A stretch of 64,000 bases of DNA from Scortum barcoo (GCA_023238725.1 CM041553.1:19255501-19319500), one strand, 5' to 3'; positions 31,661-45,519 are shown, numbered from the stretch's first letter. Notes: generated from the letters alone by a model not told the origin. Numbers and translations are program-made.

Positions 31661-34600
31661 ATGACATCAAGCATAGGGTATGGTGCAACACACACACACA
31701 CACACACATAAACTCACTGCCAATTTATCATTAATTACTATTGTTATTATTATCATATGGTCATAATAAAAAAAAAATCTTAAGAATAAAATATTTCTTG
31801 CGTTTTTCTGCATCAAAAGAGTTTAAAGATATTGAATAAAAACTCCAGATATGAGCCATTAGTACAAATAAAAGTATTTGTATTGACACATATTAATTGA
31901 AACATAGGTAAGAACACACCCTGTTACCCAAACGTACTGGTAACCTCCTTGGCAAGCACTACACATTCCTATCTCACTCCCTCTCTCTCTGTCTGTCTCA
32001 CTCTTTTTTTGTGTGTATGACCCAAAAATAAACCTGCTCCTGGCATGTAGGAATCATTAGCCAACATCCATCACTCGCTATTATTAACAATACATATCTG
32101 CTTTCAAGCTGCCAACAAACGTGCACATGCGAGAAAACACAAAGAGTGCTGGGAAAAACTGTGAACAGTCTGTTCCTTCCCTGTAGGGATGATTGTAGCA
32201 TCTTTGATGGGTTGATGGAAGAAGATGAAAAGGACAAAGCAAAACGGTAAGCTAGTTACACAGATCAGCACGTGGTAAGCGGTGCCACTTCCTTAATAAT
32301 AATCCACCAGTCATTCTCATAAAACTCACTCAATTCTCATGGTATTTAAAGGTTTGTGTCTCAACTAGGTGGAGGCCTGCTGAGTAACCGACTTTTAAAA
32401 TACCTGTAGAAAATGTTGAAACGGACTTTAGCAACCATACTGTCTTAACCCTTACTTATTTTGATGTTTATATCTTTTCTGTTTGTTAAAATGGTGACAA
32501 ATCTCTTTTAAAACATTGGTAAAAAAAAAAAAAAAAAATTAAAAACTACGACTGCAGAACATTTAGAATCTAATTCCTAACTGTGGCTTTGATTGTAGTG
32601 TGTCCCGCAACAAGTCTGAGAAGAAGCGAAGAGACCAGTTCAATGTCCTCATCAAGGAACTCGGCACGATGTTGCCGGGCAACACCAGGAAGATGGACAA
32701 GTCCACCATCCTGCAGAAAAGCATCGACTTCCTGTGTAAACACAAAGGTCAGAGCTTTCTGCGGTCCTTACCTGACTGGCTTGTGTTGATGCTGAACACC
32801 CCACAGGGTGGACACTCCTTGTTTTATATTTAGCTTTTATCTTTCACTTTTGTGTACGCTGTTTGTTTACTCTCATTAGCAGAGCTTGTTAAAAGTAACT
32901 GGCACTCAGTGTTTATAGTACACTTTAAATGAGACAGGAGTACTCTGCCTGTAAAGTGTAAATAACCTTTAAATTAATTTGACTTTGTTGTATATTGACT
33001 GAATGTGTTGTGAAAGATGATGATTATGCCCAACTTTAATTCTGTGCTTGAGACTTTACACCTCTACTGTCTTTCCCTTCATAATTTTAGTTTACTTGAA
33101 TACTGGGATTATGCTGAAATATTTCATTACTGCACAAGGGTTGCTTTTCTTTTTATTCCTAGCTCTTATCATTACAGTGCGTGATGATTTATTATCAGCT
33201 GCTACTTCCCTGGTGAACTGTGTTATCTCCTGCTCTGTTTAACTGCCTTGTTTTCACTCTGAGCCTTGTACTATCAATACTTTTTTTGTACCACGTGGTT
33301 CTGTGTTACTGCTTGTTTTGTCTTTGTGTTGTTTCTTTCATGTCCCGTAATTATGTTTTGCTCTCCTGACTTTTTCTTGATTTTGACTTGATTTTTCCTC
33401 TTAAAAATTCTACTTGCTTTCTGTTTCCACTATCAGAGATCGCAGCCCAGTCGGAGTCCAGTGAGATCAGGCAGGACTGGAAACCTCCATTTCTTAGCAA
33501 TGAGGAGTTCACCCAGCTCATGCTGGAGGTCAGAAATCTCACATGTTGTTCTGTAATCCTGTCTGTGAGGTGATAACACAGGTGTTACATCCACCTTTTA
33601 ATTTATTTTTGTGTTAGCTTTCATGACTGTGGACAGCATAATTCTAATTCCAATTGGATTTGATTTTCTTACTTTTTTTTCTTTTTAAGTTGAAAATCTG
33701 CTGTATGACTTTAACATATTGGACTCACTATTTATTTTTCAGATTTTAACAAAAGACAAATAGATGGCAGCCTTTTACCTCTGCTTCTGTGGACTAACAT
33801 TGAGGGGTGTTCTCTTTATCTTGTCCTGCATTTTTAGGCTCTGGATGGCTTCTTTATAGCAATAATGACTGATGGTAACATCCTCTACGTCTCTGAGAGT
33901 GTCACCTCACTACTAGAACACCTACCGGTGAGCAACACTTTCTTTTGCTTAGTATGTATGAGTCATCCACTGTGTCATAGAGCAAGCTTTAACAGGATCT
34001 GTGTATGTGTGAGTGTCTATGTGGTTCAGATTAATCACGTCAGAATGACTTTTGTATGCTGAAAAAACGGGTTTGGCCATTCTTCTGTATTGTGTGTATT
34101 GTGTGTGTTGCCCAGATGGACTTGGTGGACCAGAACCTGTTAAACTTCCTGCCAGTTGGGGAACACTCCGATGTGTACAAGTCTCTGTCCACGCACCCCA
34201 CTGACCCAGAGAGCCTTAGCGCCGATTACCTAAAGAGTGAGTAACACGCCAAGTCATATTGCACAAAACGTGCTGCTTATTTCAACTTTAACTGATAATA
34301 CTTTATTGTGTGTTTAAATGGGAATCAGGATCTGTTTTTTTAAAATTCGTGTAGATGTGTGTTTGAGATTTAATATTTGATTAAAGTGTCTTATTTTGTT
34401 TCCATCTCAAACTAGAAACCCATGTTTATCCCTCTGACTGTAATGATTTTAATCCTGATTTTTTACTTTAAACAACAGACAACTGTTGGGGAGCACAGTT
34501 TGGTAGATGCAAAATAATAATAGCCCTGAGCCATCTTCTCAGACTGGAATAACTAAACAAAAGAGCCACAGTAAAATTTCTGTGTAGCATCACGCACAGA

Positions 34601-37600
34601 CAGCAGGAGCACAAAAAGTCTAAAAATACTGGTTTATTTTCTGCATGATGCATGGCCATCTTAACAGCGAATTGTCTTGATGTCTTTCCAGCACCATGAA
34701 ACATTTTTACTAGATGCCACAACAATTGTATTTAGAATTATTTAATATAAATTCTTTCTTTTTTTCCCTCTCCAGCTAAGAACCACATGGAGTTTTGCTG
34801 CCATATGCTGCGCGGGGCCATTGACCCCAAAGAACCCCCTGTGTACGAATATGTAAAGTTCATTGGCAACTTCAAGTCCCTCAACAATGGTATGTCAACT
34901 CATCAGCAATGTTTTTTAGTGATTTAAACAATATTGCATGTGAGAAATGTTGATCAGTGAAATTTATTTAAATTAAGTTAAAATGAAGAGACAACCACAA
35001 ATATGTATTTCTTTTCTATTCCACAAAACAAGCTTGTGTATTCACAGTAAACTTCAGCAGTACAAAGTTAGACTATGTTTCAACAATTCTCCTGGACAAT
35101 ACACAGATTTTTCAGTGCCATCAGTCAAACACTCACGTTGAAAGTGATCACTCCATGCCCTACCCTCGGAGTCACACAAACCCACACTGTATATTTCTTG
35201 ACTCACAGTGTAAATAACCTTTTCAATGGCAAACTCTGTTTTGTGTCGTGTAGTTCCCAACATGACGAGGAATGGTTTAGCAGGGGTGTTACAACGCTCA
35301 CTACAACCTGCATTCGATGACCAGGTGTGCTTTGTAGCCACTGTCCGCCTGGCCAAACCTCAGTTTATCAAGGTAATGCACATGCAAAACAAAATCTTAA
35401 AAAAAAAGTCAGTTAATCATTTTATCTAATACATCCTTTCTTTTCTATTTTTTTTTTGTTTTTATGTTCACAGGAGATGTGCACAGTGGAAGAGCCCAAT
35501 GAAGAATTCACCTCCAGGCACAGTCTAGAATGGAAGTTCCTGTTTTTAGACCATAGGTAAACACGCAAACACACACATTTAATTGCGCAGAGCTCCTTAA
35601 GCTGCCAGTGTACTGCATCAGAACTACTTGTGCTATGGTTTAGTAGCTTTGGAAACCCCCTTCCCTTACAGATTTATGACTTTAGATGGGGGGGGCGGAT
35701 CTGTGTCAAATCATTCCTGTGACTTTCCAAAACCAACAATCGGATATTCATCATTGGCCAGCTGCACTTTTCTGTCCGCCTTCCAGACTGGCCTATAAAC
35801 ACTTTTATTTTCCAACGTGGTTGTACAACACACATGAACTAGTTCTCTTCTAGCATAACCTGAGCATTACATTTACACGATATTCATTTCTTTGCGATAT
35901 GACTATTTCAGTGTTACCTTTGTCCTCTGTAGCTGCATTCAATTGAAAGACTGATTCATAAAGATGTCATTTCAACTTTTCAGAGCTCCACCAATCATAG
36001 GTTACCTGCCTTTCGAAGTTCTGGGAACATCAGGGTACGACTATTACCATGTGGACGACCTGGAGACACTCGCCAAGTGTCACGAACACTGTGAGGGCTC
36101 ACATTTCCACACGTCAGTTCAGATTTTTTTAAAGTGTTCTATTGCTTGTAGTTTTCTAACATCTTTGCCTTTGTCTGCCTCTGTCTCTCTCCTGTTCAGT
36201 GATGCAGTATGGTAAAGGGAAGTCTTGCTACTATCGTTTCTTGACTAAAGGTCAACAGTGGATCTGGCTTCAGACGCACTACTACATCACCTATCACCAG
36301 TGGAACTCTCGGCCTGAGTTTATTGTCTGCACGCACACAGTAGTCAGGTACTGCAGCCAAATGCTGTCTCATCTTCCTTTTTTCTCTGTACCTTGTTACT
36401 GATTGTACACTTATCATTTTGACCTAAATACTACACATTTCCTGATCATTGTTGATAGTCTCACATCTGTCATGTACACCACCCTCTTGATTCTTCACCA
36501 ATTGTCCCTAAAATCCCATTTTATTTTTTGTCTCTGAAATGCAGCTATGCAGAGGTGAGGGCAGAACAGCGCAGAGAGCTAGGCATTGAGGAGTCTAACC
36601 CTGAAGTAACTGCAGATAAGGTGAGAAATTTCTTCTTGAAATGCTTTATACTCATCTGTTTTCATAAATGCATAATCCTGATGATTGAAGGACTAATAGT
36701 ATAATCAATCTCACAACTTTCCGAACTTGGATGAATTGACTAAAAATCTCTTAAAAAAAAAAAAAGAAAAAGAAAAAAAGAAATGTTATATACAGCCTCT
36801 CTAGGAGTCTTTGTCTTATTATGTCAAAAGGCTCACAAAATAAGCCCTGAACTTGGCTTCCATGTGAACTGTTTCCTAGAAGGATATCAAAAGCCTATTT
36901 TTTTCCCAGATTTGTTATCTATTAACTTCTGTCAGTGAATTGCTACTTCCAACATTTCTTGCACTGCCACATTATCTGCAAATTTCCTGTTGTTCTTTGA
37001 TGTTATCTCAGTCCCTTTGGTCAGTGATTGCATCAAGATGAGAACAACAGTTGTATCAACCCAAACAGATAAAACAATAGGATAGTGCTTGTAATCTCAC
37101 ATTGTTAATAATTTACCCTTTTGGGTCCAATCCGGTAGCTAGCGGGCTACAACACATCTAGTGTGTTTACTGTATATTGTTGATGGTTCAAATAAGATTT
37201 CAGCTAATTTTATTTTTTTAATTTAAATTTTTCCTGAATGTTTGCACATCACTGCTTCCATTTTCACATGTGTGTGAAGTATTAGTTTGTGTTTTAAAAG
37301 AGCAGCTGTCAAGTTTTTTTCCTCCTTTGTCTTTTTTTTTTTTTTTTTTAGAGTCAGGACTCTGGATCAGAGTCACAGCTGAACACGTCCAGCCTCAAGG
37401 AGGCTCTGGAGCGTTTTGACCACAGTCGAACACCCTCGACCTCCTCACGAAGTTCCCGCAAGTCCTCATCGCATGTCTCTGACAACACTTGCACTTGTAA
37501 GGACATACACAGTTGCACATACAATAATATTGACTGGTTTTACGCTGACGTAATATTCTAAAGACGAGTCAGTGATGCATCAGTTCTGGGGTTTAATTGG

Positions 37601-38023
37601 ATGACAAAGACCTGTGGTAAGATGATACGACATTGCCAGCAGAGTCTGACTCTTGATTTAATGATTCTGTCTCTGCAGCAACAGCCTCTAAGCTACACAT
37701 GGACACGGCCACGCCGCCACGGCAGTCCCTGGCCTCCACCATGGAGATGACATCACAGCGTCGCTCATCCATCAGCAGCCAGGTGAGACTTGACAGGCCT
37801 AACACGTGGCAAACGACGACATCCTGTTTTTTCTGATACTGATTTTTGTGACCACGAATAACACAAATAGGATGTGAAATCTTAGTCACTTAATGCAGTG
37901 TGGTTAAAGAAATGTAAAACAACAAATTCATACACCTCAAAATTCTCTTGTTTGTCTGTGTATTTGCAGTCTATGAGCTCTCAGACCACAAGTCAGAGTG
38001 TAACTCCAGGCATGATCACTCAA

Positions 38024-38054
<31 letters not shown>

Positions 38055-41000
38055 AACAACAACAACAACAACAACAGCAGCAGCAGCAGCAGCAACAACA
38101 ACAACAGCAACAACAGCAGCAGCAACAACAACAACAACAACAACCACAGCAGCTACAGACAAATGTACAGGTGAGAATGGTGGCACTGCACTTGGGTCAT
38201 TTCATCACAAGATAATGTATTGTGGAGTGGAGCTGAAAGAATATGTTTAATTGCTCAGCCATCATTGAGAGAAAATGAATCGCTTCCAAATGTGATAATG
38301 TAGTAAAGTTATATTTTTTACAGTGAAAATGCAGAAAATGCAGAATAATTGCTTGTCTTCTAATTATTGTATTATAATAAACTGTGTCTTTTAGACCATT
38401 TTCTGCAGACAGAAAAAGACATTTTAAGATGTTACTTCAGAAGCTGGTAAACTGTTATTGGCATGTCTCACTAACTGACATCAGGTACTGTTAACAGCAC
38501 GTGTCCACACTCATTTCTGCTGAAGTAAGTGACCTGTTGTTGTTCTTCACTCCACCCACAGCCGGTGATGGAGTTTTCAGCCCAGGTGAATGCCATGCAG
38601 CATCTAAAGGAGCAGCTGGAACAGAGAACAAGACTGATCCAGGCCAACATCCAGCGGCAGCAGGAGGAGCTGAGACACATCCAAGAGCAGCTGCAGAGAG
38701 TCCAGGGACAGGGCATACAGGTAAGATGTAGACTTCCTCTCACGCACACGCATAAGACTGCTTACAAAGCAGCAGAAAATGCCAAATGTTTGCTTTTCAA
38801 ACATAAAGGTGTTGAATTTAGGTTGAGTTTGCTTATTGTATACATTGAACTCTGTAGTTTATTTAATGTAGTGCACAAATTCTTCTTGTCCTCTCCCTTC
38901 ATCATATGTCTTTGTCTCTGGCTTCACTTTTATTAAGTTGGGGCTGGGCAGAAAAAAAGATTGAGGTCATAGATTAAAGTTTAAGGGCTGTGTCTGATAA
39001 AAGACCATGTATAACTGCACCTAGTCTTTTTCCAGCAAAAGAAAACTAATTACATTCAAATGATAAACCAGAAAGCTTTTCTGGAAGGGTTTTTTTTAAC
39101 TCATAGAGCAACTGCACATTTTTGTAATGTCATTTTCATTTGAAAACAAGAGCTCAATAGCAGCATTCAGGTTTTTCCCCATGAATTTGGAAACTTGCTT
39201 TTTTGAATAGAACATGCACGCACTCTTTAAAAAAAAAAAAAAAAAAAAAAAAGGGTTTATTGTGCTGTGTTTTTTCCTGTTGTGTTCTACCTGGCTTTGC
39301 CTGACCTAGATCAGAACTAGAATCATGCATTATGTATTATTTTGGTTCTATTCAGAGGAAACAGCAATTCCACTACCTGAACGTTTACGCTCTATAGAGG
39401 ATGTACTCTCAGGAAATTATTCTATTGTTATTACAATAAACACATATTTAGGTTGAGCAAATAGATAACTGCATACAGTGTAAACCTAGACACACAGGAC
39501 CACTCTGGCCTGACATTTAGTGCTTCCATCCTGACAGATGTTGCTGCAGCAGCAGGGTGGAGCAATGAACGTGCAGCTTCCCCAGGGGTCGGTCCAACAA
39601 GCAACTACTTTGACCAATCAGGTCCAGCAAACAACAATCAACCCTGTACATTCAGGAACTCAGCAGCTCACCATCCAGCAGCAGGCACCGCCTCCCCAGC
39701 AGAGCCTGCAGCAGCAAACCAACACCCTCACACAGGTGAGTCACACACACACACACATATAGATCAGACCAAATTTTTTTCATTTAATTTCAAATAAACT
39801 GGCAGGATCAGCAACTTTTAAATGAAAATGGCCAACCATATTTATTGACTCAGTATTCAAAGTCCTCTAAGAACACTAATCTCTGTGTGAACTTTTCACA
39901 CCATTGGTCACAATTATGTGGAGAATTTCACAAACTACACAAATATGGCATGGATCTGTGACGTAGTGATGTTTACATCTCATTCAGATGACAAGTAGAG
40001 CCACAGTCAGTGTTTAACCATGTGAGAAACAGCACACAATATTCATACACACTTTATTAACCACGGTTAGAGACACCCTCAGTGCTCTACTGAGAAATTT
40101 TTCACTTGAATTACCTTATTTTGTGTCTGTTCATTTAAAAAAGCAGAGGGGCAACATATTTCACCTCATGTTTTTAAGCAAGCACATTAATCCAAACCCA
40201 GAAGTGTCTTATTCCTATATGAAGCTTTTCAAGTCTTTAAGTGGCGGTCCTGGAGTTTCAACTTTCTGTTTCTTTGTATATTTACAGGTTTATGAGTTTG
40301 CTGAATTCATTTAAAGCTATGTCAAAATGACAATAATTGATCTGAAATGAAATTGGAAAACTGGAGAAATAAGGAGCAAAATCTACAAAAAAAGTCCCTT
40401 AGTCAGTTCACTTTGTTTTAAAGGAATTCATGTCATGTCCCTCCCTCCCCTCGTTTCCGCTCTCCAGACCCAGCGTCAGCCCCAGCAACCTCCCCAGGCT
40501 CAGCCCCAGTCCCAGGGCTCAGTTTCTGCTCCTCTATACAACACTATGATGATTTCCCAGCCAGGGCAGCCCAACGTGCTGCAGATCAGCACTAGCCTGC
40601 CGCAAAACAACACACCGCAAGGCACCGCTGTGGCCACCTTCACACAGGACAGGCAGATCCGGTAAGTAGACAGTAACCAGACCTGAAACATTTTCCCTGA
40701 TAAGCAGAATTCCTGTCTGAAACCAAGCTGTTCAAGAAGATTTGAAGAGAAGATATCCAGTATGAATCTTTTTATTTTTCTTTCTCCTTTCTCCATGTCA
40801 CTCCAGGTTCCCAGCAGGGCAGCAGCTGGTAACCAAACTCGTGACAGCTCCAGTGGCATGTGGAGCAGTCATGGTACCCACCTCCATGTTCATGGGACAG
40901 GTGGTCACCGCATACAACCCGTTTGGTGGGCAACAGGTAAAGACAAAGCCATATGAGCCACAGAGCAACTTATGAATCTGATCCCAAATAGAGTGCGTTC

Positions 41001-42305
41001 AAGCAACCATTTGTGAGGCACATAACGACCCAGCTGCTCAGTGCTGACAGAGCGGATACAGTGTGAAAGCGTTAAATAAAGTTGAATAAAAAGCATAGCA
41101 TTGTTGAGGAAAATTGGCTCATTTGCATTGTAAACTCTTTTGTATTTGATGCTGATATCTGGCCATGAAAAGAGAATAATGAAAAGTCTACATACAGAAA
41201 AACTGTTTTTAAGTTGAGTTCTGAAAACAGGAAATTGGATTTAGTTGTTATTTTGTTTGTTAATCCTTGTCAAGTCTCTTGGTAGATTATTTGTCAAAAT
41301 ACAGGTGCAGTGTTGCTACATTGGGGCATTGAATGGACTCCATCCCTTTTCATTTGTCCTTCCAGTCCAACATCTTGAAAAGTTGCTTAAAGAAATCCAT
41401 TGAGAGTGATCATAAGGAGTTGTAGAGGTGATGCTAATAAAGCTGCTAATAAAGCTTGAAGTGAGAGATCTCTGTAAAAACAGAAAATGACCTCCAGTGT
41501 TCCAAACAAAACTTAATCTCTTATAAGATTCTTATGTGACTACATCCATTTTGTTGTTCTCTGTTAACTCCTGTCAATTCAGCAGGGAGGGCAAACCCAG
41601 ACTCTGACTCTGCAACCAGCCCAGCCACCGCAAGGTCAACCTGACGGCCAAAACCAGGCAGCTGTCGTGGCTCAGAGCGGCCAGCAGGGGCAACAGCAAC
41701 AACAGCAATTCCTACAGGTATCAATAGAGGGCAGCAAATATCATTTATATAAATAGACATCTAACAAAATATTGAGGTTTTCATGTGTTTTCATTTGATG
41801 TATTTATCCTATTGTGAGTAATTATGAAATAATATAACCATTGATTATCAGAGTCTTAACTATTAACTATTTTATGGTATCATGAATTTGTGTGAAAAGA
41901 GTTTTTTTAATTGACATTAAAGTATGAGAATAACGAGTATTAAGTGCTTCATATTCTGATATTTTTTGCACTGTTCTCCTATCAGGGCACCCGCCTACTC
42001 CACAGTAACCAGTCCACCCAGCTGATTCTGCAGGCGGCTTTCCCACTCCAACAACAGGGCACCTTCACCCAGGCGACGCACCAACAGCAGCCGCAGCAGC
42101 AACAACAACAACAACAACAACAGCAACAACAGCAGCAGCAACGGCAACAGCAGCAGCAACAGCACAGCAACAACAACAGCAGCAACAACAGCAGCAACAA
42201 TCTCACCACCAGAGGCACCAGCAGCAGCTGAAACCACAGCCCCAGAAACAGCAGAAAGCCCCGTCGTCACACAGGACTGACAGTGTCAGCAGCCAACCAC
42301 AGTAA
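31661..42305 (+). CDS. clock: Circadian locomoter output cycles protein kaput (CLOCK), bHLH-PAS transcription factor, 21 coding exons
   Basis: CLOCK dimerises with BMAL proteins, binds E-boxes in the nucleus and drives per and cry transcription. Coding exons: 31661-31677, 32187-32246, 32599-32747, 33437-33528, 33838-33927, 34116-34236, 34776-34889, 35254-35372, 35474-35556, 35984-36090, 36200-36347, 36545-36620, 37352-37496, 37679-37782, 37970-38170, 38562-38720, 39538-39735, 40468-40661, 40807-40936, 41583-41717, 41986-42305. The basic helix-loop-helix starts at residue 26 (RVSRNKSEKKRRDQF). PAS-A is about 95-235 and PAS-B about 255-365 (YYHVDDLETLAKCHEH). A Ser-rich segment is followed by 41 glutamines (493-533), a short coiled segment and a Gln-rich activation region. 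Exons total 2762 nt, one short of 921 codons; the missing base falls in the last exon. Read literally, translation stops at 42231. The a or b paralogue cannot be decided here. Confidence 0.95.
31688..31708. repeat. (CA)n microsatellite just after the clock initiating exon
   Basis: A CA run starting about ten bases inside the first coding intron of clock. Confidence 0.85.
38021..38143 (+). repeat. clock: Polyglutamine tract of 41 residues in clock, mixed CAG/CAA
   Basis: In-frame run of 41 glutamine codons within exon 37970-38170, preceded by GMIT and followed by PQQLQTNVQ. CAG and CAA are interspersed, with pure CAA and pure CAG blocks, which suggests repeated slippage. It sits N-terminal to the segment aligned with the exon deleted in the mouse Clock-delta19 mutant, not at the C-terminal Q tract known from birds and mammals. 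Confidence 0.95.
42082..42163 (+). repeat. clock: Second Gln-rich tract of clock (C-terminal)
   Basis: CAA/CAG repeat encoding QQQPQQ followed by a long Q run broken by one Arg, close to the C-terminus in the last exon. This corresponds in place to the C-terminal Q tract of other vertebrate CLOCK proteins. Confidence 0.85.
42160..42168 (+). other. clock: Apparent single-base deletion (frameshift) in the clock C-terminal Q tract
   Basis: The sequence CAGCAACAGCACAGCAACAAC changes frame where CA-CAG would be CAN-CAG. After it, the upstream frame reads HSNNNSSNNSSNN and stops at 42231. The frame one base over reads QQQSHHQRHQQQLKPQPQ, then SHRTDSVSSQPQ and stop at 42303-42305, which resembles the conserved RHRTDS...QPQ end of CLOCK. 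Confidence 0.85.
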
Positions 42306-43453
42306 AGTGTGCAGAAACTCGTGTAACGTCAGAAAATCTGGGGAGTTGAAACTCTGGCAGGATTGCTGCATACAGTTGTTTTGTCCGCGTGGGTCTCACA
42401 AACTTCCTTTTCCACAAAATCGTCACCCTCCCTCTCTCCATCTGAAAGAAATGAATCATAGGAAAGAGGAAAGCCTGAGAGTCCACAAGGAACTCACCAA
42501 GGATTGTCACCATGGCAACAGGATGGATTAAAATCCCCTTTCCCTCATCAGAGGCGGAATAGCAAGGAAGCCCCAGTCTCCGTGGAAAAAACGACGAAAA
42601 TCCACAAACACCTTATTGCCACGGTAACGACAGACTTTTTTTTTTTTTTTTTGAAGGTGTGTCAAAGTGGACTGACCTTGTACAGATTTACTGTATGATA
42701 AAAAAAACTTGTAAATATCCAATATAGCCTAACAGGAAACAGAAATGTAGTATTTTATATGATTGCATGGAAAGAATAACTGTGTAAGCTTTTATTAGTC
42801 GCTTTTGAAAAATGAATTTTTACTTTGTTCAAGTGTTTTTTGGTCAAAGACGGAGCGATCAAGTGCTCTCTCAGAACACCCTCTCTCCCCCCTTCTCTTG
42901 AAAAAAAAAGTCCAGTGTAAGGCTTTAAAGTTGTCAGTTTGTTTTAAAAAAAATGGTTGGGCTTGGGTTTTTTGTGGAAGTTGTGTTTTTAAACACTGTG
43001 TCTCTGAGACAAAAATGGCTGTTTTTAACTTTTTAAGTACACATTATGTTTGGCAAGAAGCTAGATGACAGTTTAACTGAATAATTCACAGGATGATCAC
43101 TGTATGTATAACGGGTTTAGTGATTCCAAGTGCCAATAACATAGTCAATTATGTTTTTTATTTTGAGCAGACTATTCAAAGGCTTAGATATATTTTCCAA
43201 CAAGATATTACCCCAATAAAGTTAAATGTGTGTGTATATAGTAGGGATTATTTTTTAACAGTCAGAGAGCCCTATACAAAACAAACAGTATATCCTCAAC
43301 CTTCTGAAACTTTAGGACTTGATGTGGTTGTGTACAGTAAATCACTGTCAAGACCTAGTTGTTTGTAATCTGTGGTGTGATTCTGTGAGCTAGTGTGTGT
43401 TTTTGGGAATACAATCTTTGTGTGCATGAGTGGGCATGAGAGTGTCTGTGGCG

Positions 43454-43476
43454 TGTCTGTCTGTCTGTCTGTCTGT
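43454..43476. repeat. (GTCT)n tetranucleotide repeat in the clock 3' UTR
   Basis: Five to six GTCT units. Confidence 0.8.
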
Positions 43477-45438
43477 TGCCCCTTGTGTCTTACGATAATT
43501 GACTTAGTAAGGGTTTGAAGTTGCGGGATGGTACTTGTATTCTCAGGAATATGGAAAGTTTTGCTTCTGCCTCAGTCTGGAACCAGACCAGGAAGGATTA
43601 GACAGTGATGCTGCAAAGACCAGAGGAAGGACATCAGAAAGGGCGCAGTGACTGAATCAAATTTCCTTTCTTGTTGTTTCCCTATCAAAATGTTATGAAG
43701 TATCTAAAGAGAGTAAAAAAAATGCTTTTTTTTTGTTGTAAAGGGCACAGGTGGGGGGTTGTTGAGACATTATGGAGTAGAAATATAGAGAAATCCTTTT
43801 CAGCTTTCAGATTGGAATAGATGACTTCATTGTACCAGCAAAAAAAAGCATCTCATGGTCTTCTGTATCATCAGTGTTTCATCCTTCTCTCTCTTCCTCG
43901 GCCTCAGAAACCCTCGTGCAGTTCTCTTCACTCGTCTCTCAGTTCTCAAACAGCAGTTAAAAACCGGGGCTGTGCCCAAGGCCATTTCAAACGCAGATGG
44001 AAATGGGCTCAGCCCCTTTACTACAGTTGTAAGCCATATCAGAAAGAAAAGCCTTGGATTGGAGGAGGTGTAGTGGTTGGCAAAGGAGCATTTAGAATGT
44101 GTTGTTTTGTCTCAGAGTTTAGTAAAGACTGTGTGTGTCTGTCTGTGTGTGAGAGAGAGTGAGTATAGCGTCTCCTGTTCTTGATCTTACTTGTATCACT
44201 CGGGGGTCTGTATTGGTTTCCCCTGGCGATAGCCAATCAGTTCTTGCGTTGCAGTATAAAGAGATAATTGTAATATTCAAGAAACTTCCTCTCCAGTTGG
44301 GCTCAGTATTCTGCAAGCCCGCGTGTGGGACAGCTCAACTTGAATACGTGTTTGTGTGTGAGAGAGCGAGAGTTCGTACGCATGTTAACCGTCGCTGTAA
44401 CCCATTATATTTTCATATGGAAACAGATGTGTGACTGGAGAAGAACGGATGTTAGGCAATGCAGAGCAGTGGTCACCTGTCAGGCTGTGAAGAATACAGG
44501 CAGCGTTGTTGTTTTACAACGACGGACTGCTTAACAAACACTTATCACAACAACTACACATCAGACCACCCAAATGGTAACCCTCTGAGATAAGTTTTTA
44601 ATTTAGATGGTGCGCTTAAGCAGAGACAAATCCTCTACTTGTCCACAGATGAGGAAAAGAGGAAAGGATTTACAGGGAGGGTCTTACTATTTGAACCAGG
44701 TCTTCCACCCATCACATAGCAAATGTAGATCCTCGATAGATTAGTTTGTGTTTGAGGCATCACTCTGAAGGGTAATGTTGAAATGTTTGTAGTGTGCGTC
44801 ACTGATACCCAGCCCAAAGAATGTAAAGGTGTTTTAAAGAGACTAATGGATGTTGTAACTGTTGATCATGGAGAACCTTTGACAGGCTTTGCGATGAAGG
44901 AAAATAAGGGGTGTGAAAGGAAAAGGATCCACATACAGAATCTGAAATACAATCTCTTTTTACAGGCTTTGCATTGTAAAAGAACCTCTGAATTTTTCAC
45001 CATTACAAACTTTGTCTTTCTGTTTTTATTTTTGCGACAATACTTTTCTGTTAACACCTGTTTGGGAAAAAAAAGAGTTTAAAAGCTGTTGAAAGTTGAG
45101 GTGTAGGATATTTGAAATGGGACACCATAGACGAGACAGCGAGGCCCCCTCCCCGCTCCACCAAGATACACAGATCACCTTTCCACTACACGATTTGGTT
45201 CTAATGAGTCCTTGTTCTAGTATAATACTGTACACATACACAAAGCTATGAACACCAGTATTCAGTGTAAAACGGTGCTATGCTTACCTGTACTGTATGT
45301 ATGTATATCCCTTTCTTCTGCTCTTGAACTGTGCTCCTTTTATCTACCCCAAAGTCAAATGTCATAATAATCAATATTTTGAAGCAAAATGTTTGCTATT
45401 ATTATAACCCCCTTCTCTCACCTCTTGGTCGATTTGAA

Positions 45439-45444
45439 AATAAA
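45439..45444 (+). terminator. clock: Distal polyadenylation signal of clock
   Basis: AATAAA followed by AACAG and a short T/G-rich stretch. The interspersed repeat begins about 80 bases further on, so this is the likely gene end. Confidence 0.55.
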
Positions 45445-45519
45445 AACAGTTGCAAATATTCTATGTGACACATGTCTGCCGCAATTTTGTTGTTTTTTCT
45501 TTTAGGCCTTTTATTAGCC

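Larger units (their letters stand above)
42306..45444 (+). other. clock: clock 3' UTR with alternative polyadenylation signals
   Basis: Long non-coding tail without introns or credible frames. AATAAA occurs at 43215-43220 (proximal) and 45439-45444 (distal, in an A/T context followed by a GT-rich stretch). It contains T-rich and TGTGTCTG-type tracts, including a (GTCT)n run at 43454-43476. Confidence 0.65.

Noticed and set aside
37937..38143. Poly-leucine and mixed Ala/Thr frames overlapping the clock CAG/CAA tract
   Set aside because: They are other-frame and antisense shadows of the glutamine run in a well-supported exon.
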